A stretch of DNA of 64,000 nucleotides from the NCBI GenBank assembly GCA_009760855.2, contig WPIO01000033.1:1774501-1838500 (forward strand). Reading direction: 5' to 3'. Each line of letters begins with the position of its first letter. The stretch's first letter is position 1. A program made the position numbers and the translations under genes. Origin of the DNA: Cristatella mucedo. Taxonomy: Eukaryota; Bryozoa; Phylactolaemata; Cristatellidae. Positions 44,217 through 53,479 of the stretch are shown one piece after another. The notes under the pieces are model-generated. The model was not told the DNA's origin and searched no databases. It saw only the letters and a program-made list of their open reading frames with translations.

Positions 44217-47200
44217 CACTTGTAAAAGCACCCTCGGAGAACTCAATCTCTGTCTAGGTACTTTACATCTAGTCAATTTCAAAAACTTCCTTCCGAGTTT
44301 ACACCCGGAAGCTTAAAAAAGCCAGGGCTTTTTTCATTCGAAAACTGAACTCCTGCCAGTCAGACCCAAAACAGATTTATATGACAGTAAAAAATTTACT
44401 GGCCAATGCTGTGAGGTCTGACTCCCCAGATATTAATGGCTCAGCCAAAAGGTTTTCAGTCTTCACTGAAAGAATTGTGCACATTCGTGCCTCTATGAAG
44501 CCCCTCCGAATAAAGCAATCATGGAATCACAACCTGTGACCTCCCTTAAAAGATTTTCCGAGGTTTCTGCATGTGATGTGGCTACTTTAATAAGGTCTAG
44601 TAATAAGAGCTCGGCTCCTGAAGTCTCTATACCATCATCTCTGTGGTCTTCACTGGCAGACTAACTTAGCCCTGCCATAACCGAGATTTGGAATGCTTCT
44701 TTGGAAAAAGGGGCTGTACCCAAGTCCTTCAAATCGGCAATTGGTATACCCATACTTAGAAAGCCTGGCTTAGATACGGAGGTCCTTGCAAACTATCGCC
44801 TAGTTTTCCTTCTTCCTTCCTTTTCAAAGATTCTTGAAGAAAATTGTCGCTAAGCTGCTGGTTGCACATATTGAGAAGAATGAAATGTCAGAAACATTTC
44901 AATCAGAGTTCAAGAGGCAGCACTCCACTGAAACTGCTCTCCTCCGTGTTAACAATGACGGGAATGTCACTGCCTGTCACTGCCTGTCTCTGCTAGATCT
45001 ATCAGCTGCCTTCGACACCATTGGTCACGATGTTCTACTTGAACGATTGAGAACGACGATCGGCCTGTCAGACGAAGCACTGGCATGTTTAAAATAATAC
45101 TTGTCTGATCGTGTTTAATCCGTGTCGTGTGGGGATCAGGTCTCACACACAAGACGGGTTACCTGTGGAGTCCCTCAAGGGTCCGTACTCGGTCCCTTGC
45201 TGTTCTCCATATGTACTCAACCTCTGGAAAAGTGATTAAGGCCCATGGAATAGGATATCACTTCTATGCTGACGATACTCAGCTGTTTTTGGCATTCAAA
45301 CCGTCGGAATCAGCTGCAGCAACTGATAAACTGAATGCTTGCCTTGCCGACATTCGATCCTGGATGTCGGAAAACTTCTTGAAACTAAGTGATGATAAAA
45401 CCAAACTGCTGCTCGTAGGACACTCTAAGTGCATGGCTAGATTAAAAAGCTTTGCTCTTCTAATAGGTGATGCTATTGTGTGACCATCACCACGTGCTCG
45501 AAATTTAGGTGTCGTTTTCTACAGCTGCCTCTATTTTAAAAGCTTCATTCAAAAGACTGCTTCTTCAGCTAGCCATCACGTCCCATCCCTATCTAAGATT
45601 AGGAGCTGTCTAGCTCCTTAGTTCTGTCTCGGCTTGATTATTGTAATTCCCTTTTGGCTGGGCTACCAAAGAAAGCCACTAGGCCACTGCAGCTGGCTAT
45701 GACTGGCTGCAAGGCTAGTCTTTAAGTCCGAGAGGTTTGACCACGTATCTCCTTAGCTAAAAGAGCTTAGGTAGCTGCCGGTTGATCAACGGATACAGAG
45801 AAGAGTTCTTATGCTAACCCACAAGGCCCGCCACAGCTTGGCTCTTCCGTACCTAGCTGAACTGATGCACCAGTTTCAGCCTATTCGTGTCTTCAGGTCC
45901 TTTATGGACAATAAATTAGCTGTTCCATTCCTCCACGTAAAGATGTTGGCGACCGAAACGTTAGCTCTGTAGGTCCTAGACTGTGGAACTTGCTTCCACA
46001 ATTCTTACACAACGACAACTACTCTCCTGCTGCCGACTATGGCTCATCCTTTTCTGCAGTCCTGAGCTTGCTACTTCCACGCTACTCACTGCCTCAACTG
46101 CTCTCCTGACTTTGCTATGCTTCTCACTTTCTCTTTGTTGCATGAGATGAAGTCTGTTGGCTATCGGGCTGTGAGTGCACTGTACAAAACTCTCCTGTGT
46201 AACACCCACATAGTCTTTTTGGCTTAGTGGAGTTATTGGCGGAAATGTACTACATTACTTAATTATTTTGCTGCCTACGTGAAGCAACGTGATTTCATTT
46301 GTCAAAACCAGTGAGTGAAGTTAATGCTAGCGAAAGTTACAAAGTGCCAGAAAGTGTGATGGGTCGGGATCCTGTATTCATCAGGTCTCTACAGAAGCTT
46401 GCAATATGTACTCAAACTAATTGTGCACAGAATAGTGAAAAGCCAGTAATCATCAAGGGCAATACGGTGCAGACCAGTTTGCAGTGCTGATCGGATAATT
46501 GTTGCCTGTAGTCAATCTCTTTGCAACTGGCTTCAAGCAGTTCAATAGAGTAGTTTCTTTAGCAGCACAGATTGCCATCTGCTATTTTAATAGCTACGCT
46601 AGGTTAGTTTATTTAAGGTCATGCTGAATGAGCTATCACTTGCCTGATAAACGGCAATCGGGAGCCTGGGAGCCTTAAATACCTCGTATTTTCACTAGTG
46701 CCAGTCCAAAGTTCGTCAGGCTGCCGGTATCACTTATCACCGATGCATGCTCAAAACGGGGATCAGTGCCTGAGCTTTCGTCAACACCTCTGTCCATCAA
46801 GAATGTCTCTTGTGTTAGAGCTCGTCACTGACCACTTTCCCGAGTAGGCATCGATGCCGCCCCACCCATCACTCCAGCGAGTGCTCTGGTGGAGTGGCAG
46901 CACTGGCAAGACTCGTTTGATAGGCCTGAGCATATATGCTAGAATCGCTGCACTGGGTGGTAGTTAGAGCTTCTGTGCTTCAGCCAACTCAATTTTAGCT
47001 CATTCCGGTCATCTAAACTTGCTACTTCGATACAGATGTAAATGCCAATATGAGAGTGCAAGTGAATGAATTACTTAATACGTATCGCCATAGTGCCACT
47101 GTAAGCAATGGTTTCTGTGGCCCTGGAGAAGCAGTAAGTCGCATTCCCTTATAATAAGTCAATTGGCATAGCTTGTTCAAATGCATCTGATAGCAAGCCC

Positions 47201-49918
47201 ATTACCTCGAACCCGGTTAATGCAAAACTAATCTGTATAAAAAACTATAGCTGTCAAAAGTGCTCGTGTAAAGACACCGGAAACTACACGTCTTGGAGGT
47301 CAAAATCTGCAATTTCTGAAGATCTTAAGAAAACTCAAAGTTGTATTCACTTTTAAATCGTTCAACAAGGGAGTTACTTTAAGAGTTGGGAAATTTCAAT
47401 CACCCATGAAGTGGGAGCAGGGAGCCCAAACAGTTCAAAAATCACCGACTGTGTGCATCTCATATTTTCTTGAGTCTGTCTGGATTATACTTTGTTTTTT
47501 GGCAGCTTCATTTAGCAGTTGCTTCAATGCCTTTATGCTTAACCAGATGTCAATACTTTTATTGTACAACCGCCAGACCGTCTGTCATGTGACATCTAAT
47601 GGTTTCTATGGCCTCATTCAAATGCTTGCTTTGTTGTTGACTTGCTTTGCAATGACTGCTAAATTTGATTCCTTGAAGGCATGCCGGCATGATTGCGATG
47701 TGTGACAGGCTCGGCGATTAAGCTCATAACATGCTTCAGTTCACTGGCCCTAAAACGCAAAGTTGTCAGATTCTCAGCAATCAAAACCTCCAAGTGTTAA
47801 ACTTGTGTACTAAGGGTCAGCCTGCTAACACTCTCCAGAACAGCATATTAAAAGTTAAATTTGATTTATTTAACATTATTTATATTTAGCTATAATAGAA
47901 AAGTGTTAACTTCTATCGCTACCCCTTGCACTGAGCAATAAATGATTGCTTCATGCAGGATTAGAACCCTCGATTTGTATCGTGAAGGTTGTGCACCTTA
48001 TCTATGGCCTAAGACGGGAAGTAAAGGTTAGTAAGTTAACAGCCGGATTTACATGCACTTCCTTCTAAAAGCCTCTATGCACCTGGTCCATCGATCTGAT
48101 TTCGTTCGGTTGTTGCTAATGCCAGTATTCGAGTAGGTCATTGTTCTACACTAATTATTAAGTTGTAATTACATGTCAATACAATTTTGGCATTATTCGT
48201 AGGTTTTGTTACGTTTGGCTTAGTGAGTAGCTGCATTTGCCGGTAAATGAGACAACGGGTCCCGTGTAAACAGATGGGTAGGTGTGGTCACGTGACTATC
48301 CCACCCTGCATAGCCTATTTTTGGCTCGTTTCAAGACCGACGATGTCGCGGCCAATTATGAGCTAAGGTGCCTGGATTCTCCTTGACCTATAGGGGCCAG
48401 CCCATGCCATATTGAAGCTAAGAACATGCTACCAGTTGCCCAGCTTTCTGAAGATACAAAAGTGGTTTCGATGTTGCTCCACAGAGATGGCAATTCAAAC
48501 CGAAAAATCGCGAGGCTGCTGAAGATCTCAAAGGGCACTGTTAGGAACATTATTAGGAAACATCTTACTGTGGTAGCAAAGAGGCACTGCAGTGATCTGG
48601 TCGCCCAAAAGTAACTTCTCCGAGGGAGGATCAGCTCCTCAAAAGCATGGCTCTTAGAGACAGGTTTGCCACTGCTAAAATGCACTGCCAGAGTCTCTGC
48701 CAAGGTATCGGAATGGTCATAAGCCAAAGCACAGTGAGTAGCCGACTAAATGAACTAGCCATTGTTGACTGCAGCACGAAAAAGCAAGGCTAGATTTTGC
48801 TTGCCTATGCATGCACTAGAAAGCTTCGCAGTAGAGCAGAGTGCTGTGGACTGATGAGTCCGAATTCAATCTATTTAGCTGTGACGTTAGAAGAATACGT
48901 TTGCTGGCCAATGGATGAAGCACACAGGGACGGTTGTCTGCAAAAGACCGTGAAATTCGGTGGTGGAAGTGTAATGGTATGGAGGTTGCTTTTTAACTTC
49001 TGACGTTAGGCGTCTGCCCAAGAATTCAAGGAATCGGGAATTAGAATGTCTATCTCGACGTTACGCAGAATATTTACTTGCCATCTCCTTATGCTCTTTA
49101 CGGGCTCGATTTCTGTTGGCAGCATGACACTGATCCGAAGCACACTGCTGTTGTAGTTAAACCATTTTTCACGAACCCCACTGATAACGGCTTCGAGCCA
49201 ATTAAGGTCATGCTGTGGCCAAGCCAAAGCCCGGACTTGAACCCGATAGAACAAATGTAGGACAAAATCGAACGAGCTCTACGGTTTGGAGTACTCTGGT
49301 GCATGAATAATGCCAGAAACAGATGTGGACTCTCCTGTAAATGGCATTGCTTGCGTCCTGCAGAAAAACCTTTTTTCTGGGTAAGATTGACTGGCTCATC
49401 TGTAAACCTCCGTAAATCTAGCATCGTTTAGAACGTAATTTTGTCGAGTTACTGTTGTTATTATAACACACACATGCACCAACCCGCATACATGCAGATG
49501 ATGCACGAGCTTCCACACATGCACATTTGAAATATGGGGAGTATAACACATACTTGCTTGCACTAATTCGAGCACTGCTAAAGCTGACTGCAACCATCTT
49601 GATTCAAGGCTGCTGCCAGTTTTACATCAAACTTACTTGTGCGAGTTGTGCATTGCAGCTTGGGTCCCTGCACCCATGATCTACGGTTTGGCCATCGATG
49701 GCACGTGTAGCCTGTGGTCTGGAATGAACTCATGTTCCGGCCAGGCAGATGATGCCAATGGCGACTGTCTGGAATACAACAATGAAAGCTTTCGGTACCG
49801 GCTTCACTTTTTGACCGATGGAGCACTGACAACATCCTGCTTGTTTGCGCTAACAGCCTGCATTCTAGCTCACAGGTGGCAAGTAGTTGCAGAGAATCGT
49901 ATTGTCATCTCAGAGTGA
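24350..49918 (+). CDS. SLCO: SLCO/OATP organic-anion transporter, tandem copy 2 (nine coding exons)
   Basis: Second intact OATP gene, same orientation. CDS = 24350-24959, 29903-29989, 30203-30553, 34473-34637, 39660-39837, 40720-40852, 42289-42449, 42582-42646, 49659-49918; 669 aa. Every exon except exon 1 (3 bases shorter) has exactly the length and phase of copy 1, so this is a tandem duplicate. The signature DANWIGAWWLGY at residues 254-265 is canonical. The loop-5 Kazal-like cysteines are all kept. No frameshift or stop is visible, so both copies appear functional. Introns 4 and 8 have grown to 5.0 and 7.0 kb (0.84 and 2.4 kb in copy 1) through private LINE, SINE and Tc1 insertions. Its substrate and expression cannot be read from sequence. 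Confidence 0.9.
25312..25447 (+). mobile_element. LINE-A 3' end, plus
   Basis: Standard last 130 bases: TTTTTCAAGCATGATTTTAC, stem-loop AAAGCGCTTAG...GGGCGCTTT, (ATT)n. Private to copy 2 intron 1. Confidence 0.75.
26040..26565 (+). mobile_element. diverged LINE-A fragment, plus
   Basis: RT C-terminal traces ([28 protein letters not shown]) followed by a 3' UTR and a stem-loop remnant near 26505-26545. Confidence 0.6.
27013..27845 (-). mobile_element. diverged LINE-A fragment, minus
   Basis: Tail repeats at the left. The minus-strand frame 27839-27318 still reads KFWPCLNRDGTSKLV and CRECRNCPITPLLADLH, the LINE-A RT thumb/C-terminal region. Confidence 0.68.
27910..28148 (-). mobile_element. 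LINE-B 3' end, minus
   Basis: Starts TAATGTATCTCCATCTGTAA, then the CCATGTGGGTGTTATGCAGG block and the complement of the CTCTCCTACTGCCGACTAT region. It is truncated at the 5' end. Confidence 0.72.
28370..29138 (+). mobile_element. LINE-A 3' portion with RT C-terminus, plus
   Basis: The frame 28296-28856 encodes [35 protein letters not shown] and [20 protein letters not shown], the C-terminal signature region of CR1/L2-type RTs. It ends after AFSGSL and the 3' UTR and stem-loop follow. Only the end of the RT remains. Confidence 0.8.
29237..29419 (+). mobile_element. SPIN/URR1-like non-autonomous hAT element (intron 1, copy 2)
   Basis: A 183-base relative of 6370-6555, same orientation, 484 bases before exon 2 of SLCO copy 2. 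Flanks ATCTAAGC and ATCTAGAC agree at 6 of 8 bases with TA in the centre. The matching position suggests it was inserted before the gene duplication. Confidence 0.82.
29903..29989 (+). CDS. SLCO: SLCO copy 2, exon 2 (TM5)
   Basis: An 87-base exon between gttttttcag and gtgagt, encoding GAYYAMGYIGPLAGYGLAA. It is the paralogue of 7021-7107. Confidence 0.88.
30203..30553 (+). CDS. SLCO: SLCO copy 2, exon 3 (OATP signature, TM6)
   Basis: A 351-base exon after cttactccatag, donor gtaagt. It carries the canonical OATP signature DANWIGAWWLGY, TM6 and the acidic DEDEDSCKEE loop. Confidence 0.9.
30685..31440 (+). mobile_element. old LINE-A fragment shared by both SLCO copies (copy 2)
   Basis: Paralogue of 7770-8540, same order of blocks (GAATAGGTTCG, CTTAAACAGGGATACCAC, CACATTGACTT). 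Decayed. Confidence 0.65.
31450..32452. repeat. about 54-bp direct repeats flanking the LINE-B piece
   Basis: ATGACAGTAGTCAGGTTAA...TTATCACTC..ATAGTTGACATGCTTTATT occurs at about 31450-31503 and at about 32398-32452 with few mismatches. The paralogous site of copy 1 (about 8485-8520) has one copy of the equivalent LINE-A UTR. Confidence 0.75.
31504..32397 (-). mobile_element. LINE-B internal RT fragment, minus
   Basis: The minus strand encodes SKILEIIVAKQLVEHIENNE and [22 protein letters not shown] fingers/palm. The 3' end of the element is missing and 54-bp direct repeats flank it. It matches the + copy at 44290-45110. Confidence 0.75.
32763..32802. repeat. (CT)n microsatellite
   Basis: Short counterpart of the 306-base compound repeat at 9032-9338, with the same left flank. 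Confidence 0.9.
32803..34472. other. SLCO copy 2 intron 3, part paralogous to copy 1
   Basis: Intron DNA aligning with 10660-12150, including two tRNA-like SINE remnants (about 33900-34015 and 34255-34330). No gene. Confidence 0.45.
34473..34637 (+). CDS. SLCO: SLCO copy 2, exon 4 (TM7)
   Basis: A 165-base exon after gttggaccag, donor gtgagt. It encodes FFPVILLLVRSPLYVLIV and YLPKYLESQF. The polypyrimidine tract before this acceptor is weak compared with copy 1. Confidence 0.86.
34638..35894. other. SLCO copy 2 intron 4, first part
   Basis: No coding region, named repeat or structure recognised. Confidence 0.4.
35895..36670 (-). mobile_element. LINE-B 3' end, minus
   Basis: Begins GTAACGTAATGTATCTCCGT, then the LINE-B tail blocks and the degenerate RT C-terminal region (complement of GTTGATCAACAGATAC and GCGCCTTCATACC-like sequence). 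Confidence 0.7.
36671..37495. other. unassigned insert between two LINE-B pieces
   Basis: An A/T-rich stretch with no recognised content. LINE-B homology stops near 36670 and resumes near 37500, so it may be an insertion within one old LINE-B. Confidence 0.35.
37689..37835 (+). mobile_element. tRNA-derived SINE, plus, nested in LINE-B
   Basis: GCTGGTTTGGTCTAGCAG head with A-box-like TGGTCTAGCAGTTAAG, then GGGCTCGAGCTCC (B-box-like). The LINE-A-like stem-loop AAGCGCC...GGGTGCT follows, then TATAAATGAATTATTATT. It lies between the RT thumb and palm of a LINE-B. Confidence 0.78.
38080..38290 (-). mobile_element. LINE-A variant 3' end, minus, nested in LINE-B
   Basis: AATAATGCATTTGTATAG, a weakened stem-loop, then the CATGCACAGTGTCAGC-type 3' UTR. 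LINE-B sequence continues on both sides. Confidence 0.6.
38690..39092. repeat. long palindrome (inverted repeat, about 180-base arms)
   Basis: The left arm 38690-38872 and right arm about 38917-39092 are near-perfect reverse complements: AATTGGCACCTGACT... at the left against ...AGTCAGGTGCCAATT at the right. Each arm holds a LINE-B endonuclease bit (LLIARDSNI-DD) joined to a LINE-B 3' end. The centre contains a tandemly repeated CCGAATGCATACCGAAAGCC unit. Confidence 0.85.
39035..39400 (+). mobile_element. LINE endonuclease-domain fragment, plus
   Basis: LLIARDSNIHVDDLGE resembles the GDFNIHVDD block of LINE endonucleases. The sequence after it continues into the C-terminal endonuclease region with frame breaks. 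Confidence 0.5.
39660..39837 (+). CDS. SLCO: SLCO copy 2, exon 5 (TM8-TM9)
   Basis: A 178-base exon after tttcaattgtag, donor gtgagg. It encodes GVSWSVVSTIATIAGGWLV, TM9 and FDCQEHP. It is the most diverged exon relative to copy 1. Confidence 0.87.
40335..40682 (+). mobile_element. LINE-A variant 3' end directly before exon 6 of copy 2
   Basis: CCCGACTGACGTCACGACA, the 3' UTR, stem-loop remnant AAAGTGTC...GTTGGTGCTA and a 50-base (ATT)n that stops about 38 bases before the exon. Copy 1 lacks it. The insertion point follows GCTAGCTTCACTTGT, which is shared with copy 1. Confidence 0.75.
40720..40852 (+). CDS. SLCO: SLCO copy 2, exon 6 (Kazal-like loop)
   Basis: A 133-base exon after gcttttgcag, donor gtacgt. 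It is 132/133 identical to copy 1, with one silent change. A LINE-A insertion ends with its (ATT)n only about 38 bases before this exon, so the splice-acceptor region is very short. Confidence 0.9.
41026..41382 (-). mobile_element. LINE-A variant 3' end, minus
   Basis: (AAT)n, complement of the stem-loop, and 3' UTR back to GAGTTCCGGGCTTTGGG of the RT end. It belongs to the same variant subfamily as 40335-40682 and faces it across exon 6. Confidence 0.7.
42289..42449 (+). CDS. SLCO: SLCO copy 2, exon 7 (end of loop 5, TM10)
   Basis: A 161-base exon after tgctttgcag, donor gtgagc. It encodes LEYLSCGMDG, DVCHSSC and TM10 up to ITIVLR. The frame is open with no stop. Confidence 0.88.
42582..42646 (+). 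CDS. SLCO: SLCO copy 2, exon 8 (start of TM11)
   Basis: A 65-base exon after tctactttag, donor gtgagt. It is almost identical to 17041-17105 (one silent change, AGA for AGG). Confidence 0.87.
42895..44080 (+). mobile_element. LINE-A with endonuclease end and RT C-terminus, plus
   Basis: The 5' part encodes endonuclease C-terminal traces (FGLAQHVN-like, THLGGRILD, SDHCSV in shifting frames). The frame 43361-43846 then gives [34 protein letters not shown] and ...AFSGSL. Most of the RT is deleted. It ends with the stem-loop and (ATT)n. Confidence 0.78.
44182..44272 (-). mobile_element. LINE-A 3' tail, minus
   Basis: (AAT)n then the complement of the stem-loop, truncated after 90 bases. It is tail-to-tail with 42895-44080. 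Confidence 0.68.
44280..46258 (+). mobile_element. LINE-B, longest copy, with RT domain, plus
   Basis: About 2 kb covering most of the RT. It encodes [20 protein letters not shown], then the active site [12 protein letters not shown] (YADD codons 45265-45276), RSWMSENFLKLSDDKTKLLL, and a C-terminal region in broken frames. The LINE-B tail (CAAAACTCTCCTGTG, CACCCACATAGTC) ends near TGTACTACATTACTT. Several stops and frameshifts make it inactive; the endonuclease is absent. This is the best reference for the family here. Confidence 0.82.
46259..48214. other. SLCO copy 2 intron 8, unassigned middle part
   Basis: 46270-47350 is partly paralogous to 17590-18560 of copy 1. A 99-codon frame at 47406-47705 is hydrophobic but unsupported. 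A loose tRNA-like block lies at 47955-48015. Confidence 0.4.
48215..49440 (+). mobile_element. Tc1/mariner-like transposon, degenerate
   Basis: A reading at 48426-48614 encodes a transposase helix-turn-helix region (GNSNRKIARLLKISKGTVRN). Near the end, 49120-49260 encodes the DDE-domain block (QHDTDPKHTA, then WPSQSPDLNPIE). These are standard Tc1-family landmarks, but the frame is broken between them, so it is not active. The terminal repeats were not resolved. It sits in intron 8 of SLCO copy 2. A related left end lies at 57080-57730. Confidence 0.75.
48426..49266 (+). pseudogene. Tc1-like transposase pseudogene
   Basis: The N-terminal helix-turn-helix part and the C-terminal D-x-K-H-T and SPDLNPIE catalytic-domain motifs lie in order on the + strand, but stops and frame changes interrupt them (for example TAA after the HTH part and TAG after NPIEQM). 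Confidence 0.7.
49659..49918 (+). CDS. SLCO: SLCO copy 2, exon 9 (TM11-TM12, stop)
   Basis: A 260-base last exon after cattgcag. It encodes WVPAPMIYGLAIDGTC, TM12 and a tail ending in TGA at 49916-49918. A 7.0-kb intron filled with LINE-A, LINE-B and a Tc1-like element separates it from exon 8. Confidence 0.88.
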
Positions 49919-51284
49919 ACTGAATGTTGGGACAGTGTCCTGAGTGGCCTTTTGCATAATTCTGCCGTGTATCTGTTTACATGCATAATATGGGTTGACC
50001 ATTCTCATAGAAGCATGTAAGGGCAATGTATTGTTCTCAGAAGAGTAGGATAGGACAGACATTTTGTTACTTTTTTCTCGGTCCTCTACCTTGTTATACA
50101 TATTGTCAATGTTACTGTTAATGCATGTGCTTTCTCTGACCTTTGCTTAGGATGGGGGTGCTTAGACGTTCGAGCACCTTCTTAAGTGGAGCCGTTTTAT
50201 TTGTATTATGTTTGGCGGCCATTTCCTGTTGTCAGTTGCACGTTTCAGGCGACTTGTCTGCCACCCCACTGGCAGATGTGCTGCTTTTTTTCTAGCTTAC
50301 TTATACAGTTGATCTGAATTCAAGTTGTTAGCAATTCGTTTGCTATGGAAACATATTTTGGGTATTATCCGTGCATTATTTTATATACCGGGTTTGGTTG
50401 CTATTGACTTATACATTGTGCTAATTTTGTCTAATGATTGAGTAGGCTCTGCTCTATCAATTTTCGTGCAATGAATATGCAGCTGGTTAAAATTAAAGGT
50501 GCCATCAGTGAACAGTTTTGTTTTTTACCCTGCACTGTGGGGTAAACGTGTTTCACAATAGTGGCTTTAATTGATCATACATACTTATATTCGTTCAGCA
50601 TACACGTTGATGGCTCTTGCTGAGCAGATACTATTTCGGAGTGCGGAAAAAAATTACTTGATTACTGTATCCATACATCCTGTCATTCACCAGAGTGCTG
50701 GGTTGAACAAGCTAGCCAATACAGGTACGGTGCATTTTCATGACGGGGGGAAGTAGAAGATTAAGTCTGTGGAAGTACCTTCTTGAACACTGCTGTGTGA
50801 GCAACATGTAGTCCCTAGCTTCTTGAGATTACCTGGAACCGTGTCTGAGAGTTGCCTTATTCTCACTTCAGCTGTAGCTCTTTGTGCTTGAGAATTAATA
50901 CTAGGCATGGCCATGCGAAGCATTGGAGCCTATGCCCTGCCATGTCGTGGATGCCAGCTGCAGCAGTAAATCTAGCTGTGCTTTCCGACACGAACTACAC
51001 TATGCACCATGCCACATCGTGTTGATTAATGAGGCAGGCCAGCTAAACGATATGCGAATGCATTGGCTATCACTCTTGCTTATGTTCTGATTAACTTTCA
51101 CCATCCTTGTGCACATACGTCAGCACCTAACATTGCCTGCTCGTAGGAAGCACGGCTGCTTAGGAAAGTATCTTCTGATGTACTTGTGCATGCTGGTTTC
51201 AGCTCGGTCCTTGTATGTTTGTGCATGCTGGTCTCGTCTAAGCATCATATCGTGCACTTTATTAAAATCCTTGGTTATTGCTTC
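49919..51284. other. 3' flank of SLCO copy 2
   Basis: The first about 600 bases are paralogous to the 3' flank of copy 1 (GTGGCCTTTTGCATAATTCT). Nothing was recognised in the rest. Confidence 0.45.
50491..50498 (+). promoter_or_regulatory. candidate poly(A) signal of SLCO copy 2
   Basis: AATTAAAG with core ATTAAA, at the position paralogous to 20392-20399. Cleavage downstream is not verified. Confidence 0.35.
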
Positions 51285-51370
51285 TCTTGCAGCGAGTTGT
51301 AACGTGCCTGGACAGAGATTCGGTTCTCTTAGGGACCACACAATGACTTGATAGTTGTATTATTATTACT
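51285..51370 (+). mobile_element. LINE-A-like 3' tail, diverged
   Basis: GTAACGTGCCTGGACAGAGA, then TTCGGTTCTCTTAGGG and a short ATT tail. It is a damaged version of the LINE-A/SINE stem-loop. Confidence 0.45.
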
Positions 51371-51769
51371 AAATAAGCAGACATATTACAGTTGGTAGGT
51401 AGCGCGAAAGTCTGTGTCACCTACGTAGCACAAAGTGAATGTTAGCATAAGAGTGATTCCACCAAGTGCGATGCCGCTATACATTCGTTGGAGCCAATCG
51501 TGGTAAGGCCACAGTGCTACCACTCCGAGCCACTATGTAGCCATAGTTGCATGAACAGGGCGAAATTTTTTATCGTTGTGCGAAGTCCTTGCCGATGTCA
51601 TCACTCTCAGGTGCTTTAGTATGTAATTACGTTTCGTCTAATGTAACACCTGACTCATTAATGCATAATGCATACCAAAAACCATTACAATAGTTTGAGT
51701 CTACTACGGCAGTTATCACTTTCATATTTTCATGACGTGGGCATCTTTTAACTCCTTTTTGTCCATTGC

Positions 51770-52348
51770 AGTATCCAGAGCACTTCTCGCCGACCTGCAC
51801 TGGCTACCAGTCGAGCAACGGATTGACTTCAAGGTTTTGTCGCTCACTTTTCGGTCACTTAATTCTTTGGCTCCAGCCTATCTCTCAGATATACTCCCCC
51901 CATCAGGCCAAGCATCGTACCACCCGCTTTTCGGAATCCAACAGTCTACAGATACCTCGTACAAACCTCAAATCCTTTGGAGACCGTGCATTTAGTTCGT
52001 ATGCTCCCAAAGCCTGGAACTCCCTCCCGACCTGCGTCTGAAACATCCCTTGACCTGACCACATTTTAAAAGAACTAAAAAACACCTATTTAGGACAGCA
52101 TTCAGTAGGTCCCTGTGATTCGTCCTTGATGTGCTTATGCGTGCTGACACTGTGCATGCTGCCACTAACCAGATTTGCATGCTGACCCTGTGCAGGTCAC
52201 TCCTAACCATGTTATTCATTTTGTTTGTTTATCAAGCATGATATTCACCATTCAATTGCATTTCCTTTTGCAGCTAATGTAAAGCGCCTAGAGAGAGATT
52301 GAGTTCTCTGAGGGCGCTTTATCAAGTGTACTATTATTATTATTATTA
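51770..52348 (+). mobile_element. LINE-A 3' portion, plus
   Basis: RT C-terminal region (ALLADLHWLPVEQRIDF, YLSDILPPSGQASY with a frameshift, [17 protein letters not shown]), 3' UTR, stem-loop and (ATT)n. Confidence 0.78.
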
Positions 52349-52440
52349 CTATAGAGCAGACCCACAAATGACAGTAAAGGGTACTAGAATCGCCTATTAT
52401 ATACGCAGTCCCGAATCTGCGTTGTGTAATACGTCCTATT

Positions 52441-52442
<2 letters not shown>

Positions 52443-52527
<85 letters not shown>
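52443..52527. repeat. (CT)n microsatellite, 85 bases
   Basis: Uninterrupted CT dinucleotides just downstream of a LINE-A tail. The RERE protein on the other strand is an artefact. Confidence 0.96.
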
Positions 52528-52530
<3 letters not shown>

Positions 52531-53479
52531 CAACCTAATCACTACAAATTGTGTGAAAAGTTTCCGATTTCGTAACAGAAGAAGCAGAATTGTCCAAAGA
52601 AGCCATAATATACCACGGCTCTCAGCACCTTTAGGTCTTTCACAATGGAAAACAAAATGCTTTCAATGAAGAAATAATAAAAGCAGTTTCAAGCAGCAAA
52701 GTCTGAACTGCTAATGAAGCTAATCGCGTTGCTAACTGACCTCTCGCAAACGCTAAATAGGAAAGACAGTGTAATTTGACTATCAGCAAGCACAAACGAA
52801 TGCAGGCGATCGACGAAAACAAAATTCGACCTGTTACTACTGCTCGTATCTGGGATTACTTTAGCCCCTCTACATTAGAGCCTCTGCAGTAAGGTAACAA
52901 ACGCCAAAGGCTCATCGATACATTGACATGTCCTATACTCGGGTTTAGTCAGTCTTTTACAATTGCTCATTTCCCCAGAGGCTGAACTGGCATTCTCACT
53001 TCTCGTCAGCTGTGATGAGTTGTAAGCATTACTTAGACGATTAAGGATTACTATTTTATTTTATTTTTATATTATATACTACTACTTATTACTTAAGATT
53101 ACTGAGACGACAACTGCTACTTGCTCACAGATAATCATGCACTGGGCATCCATTTTTCTGAGGTAATCCTGACAACGATCAGTGCAGTCATAGTTCGAGA
53201 CAAAATAACGACCGTAGTTCAGCATTTTGTTGGCTCTTATTGATCAATGAGCAGCAGGTGTCTAGTGCCTCGAAAAATATCTCTAATTATTATATGTTTG
53301 TGTAGTTGCATAATATGTCCCACAACGACAGCAATTCGAGTGAAAGCCTCGACTACATTATCAACCTTTATATAATTTGTAACCGCACAGAAGCTCGTCC
53401 CCCGGCTCTCTACCGGTGGACTGTGCGATGCAGTGCGGTTAAAACACAAGCGGCCACAACTGGGCACTGAAAGCGACAG
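52528..53479. other. intergenic, unassigned
   Basis: No gene or repeat recognised. Confidence 0.4.

Noticed and set aside
47406-47705. 99-codon hydrophobic frame inside SLCO copy 2 intron 8
   Set aside because: No family resemblance, no start context or splice signals, and it lies in otherwise featureless intron.
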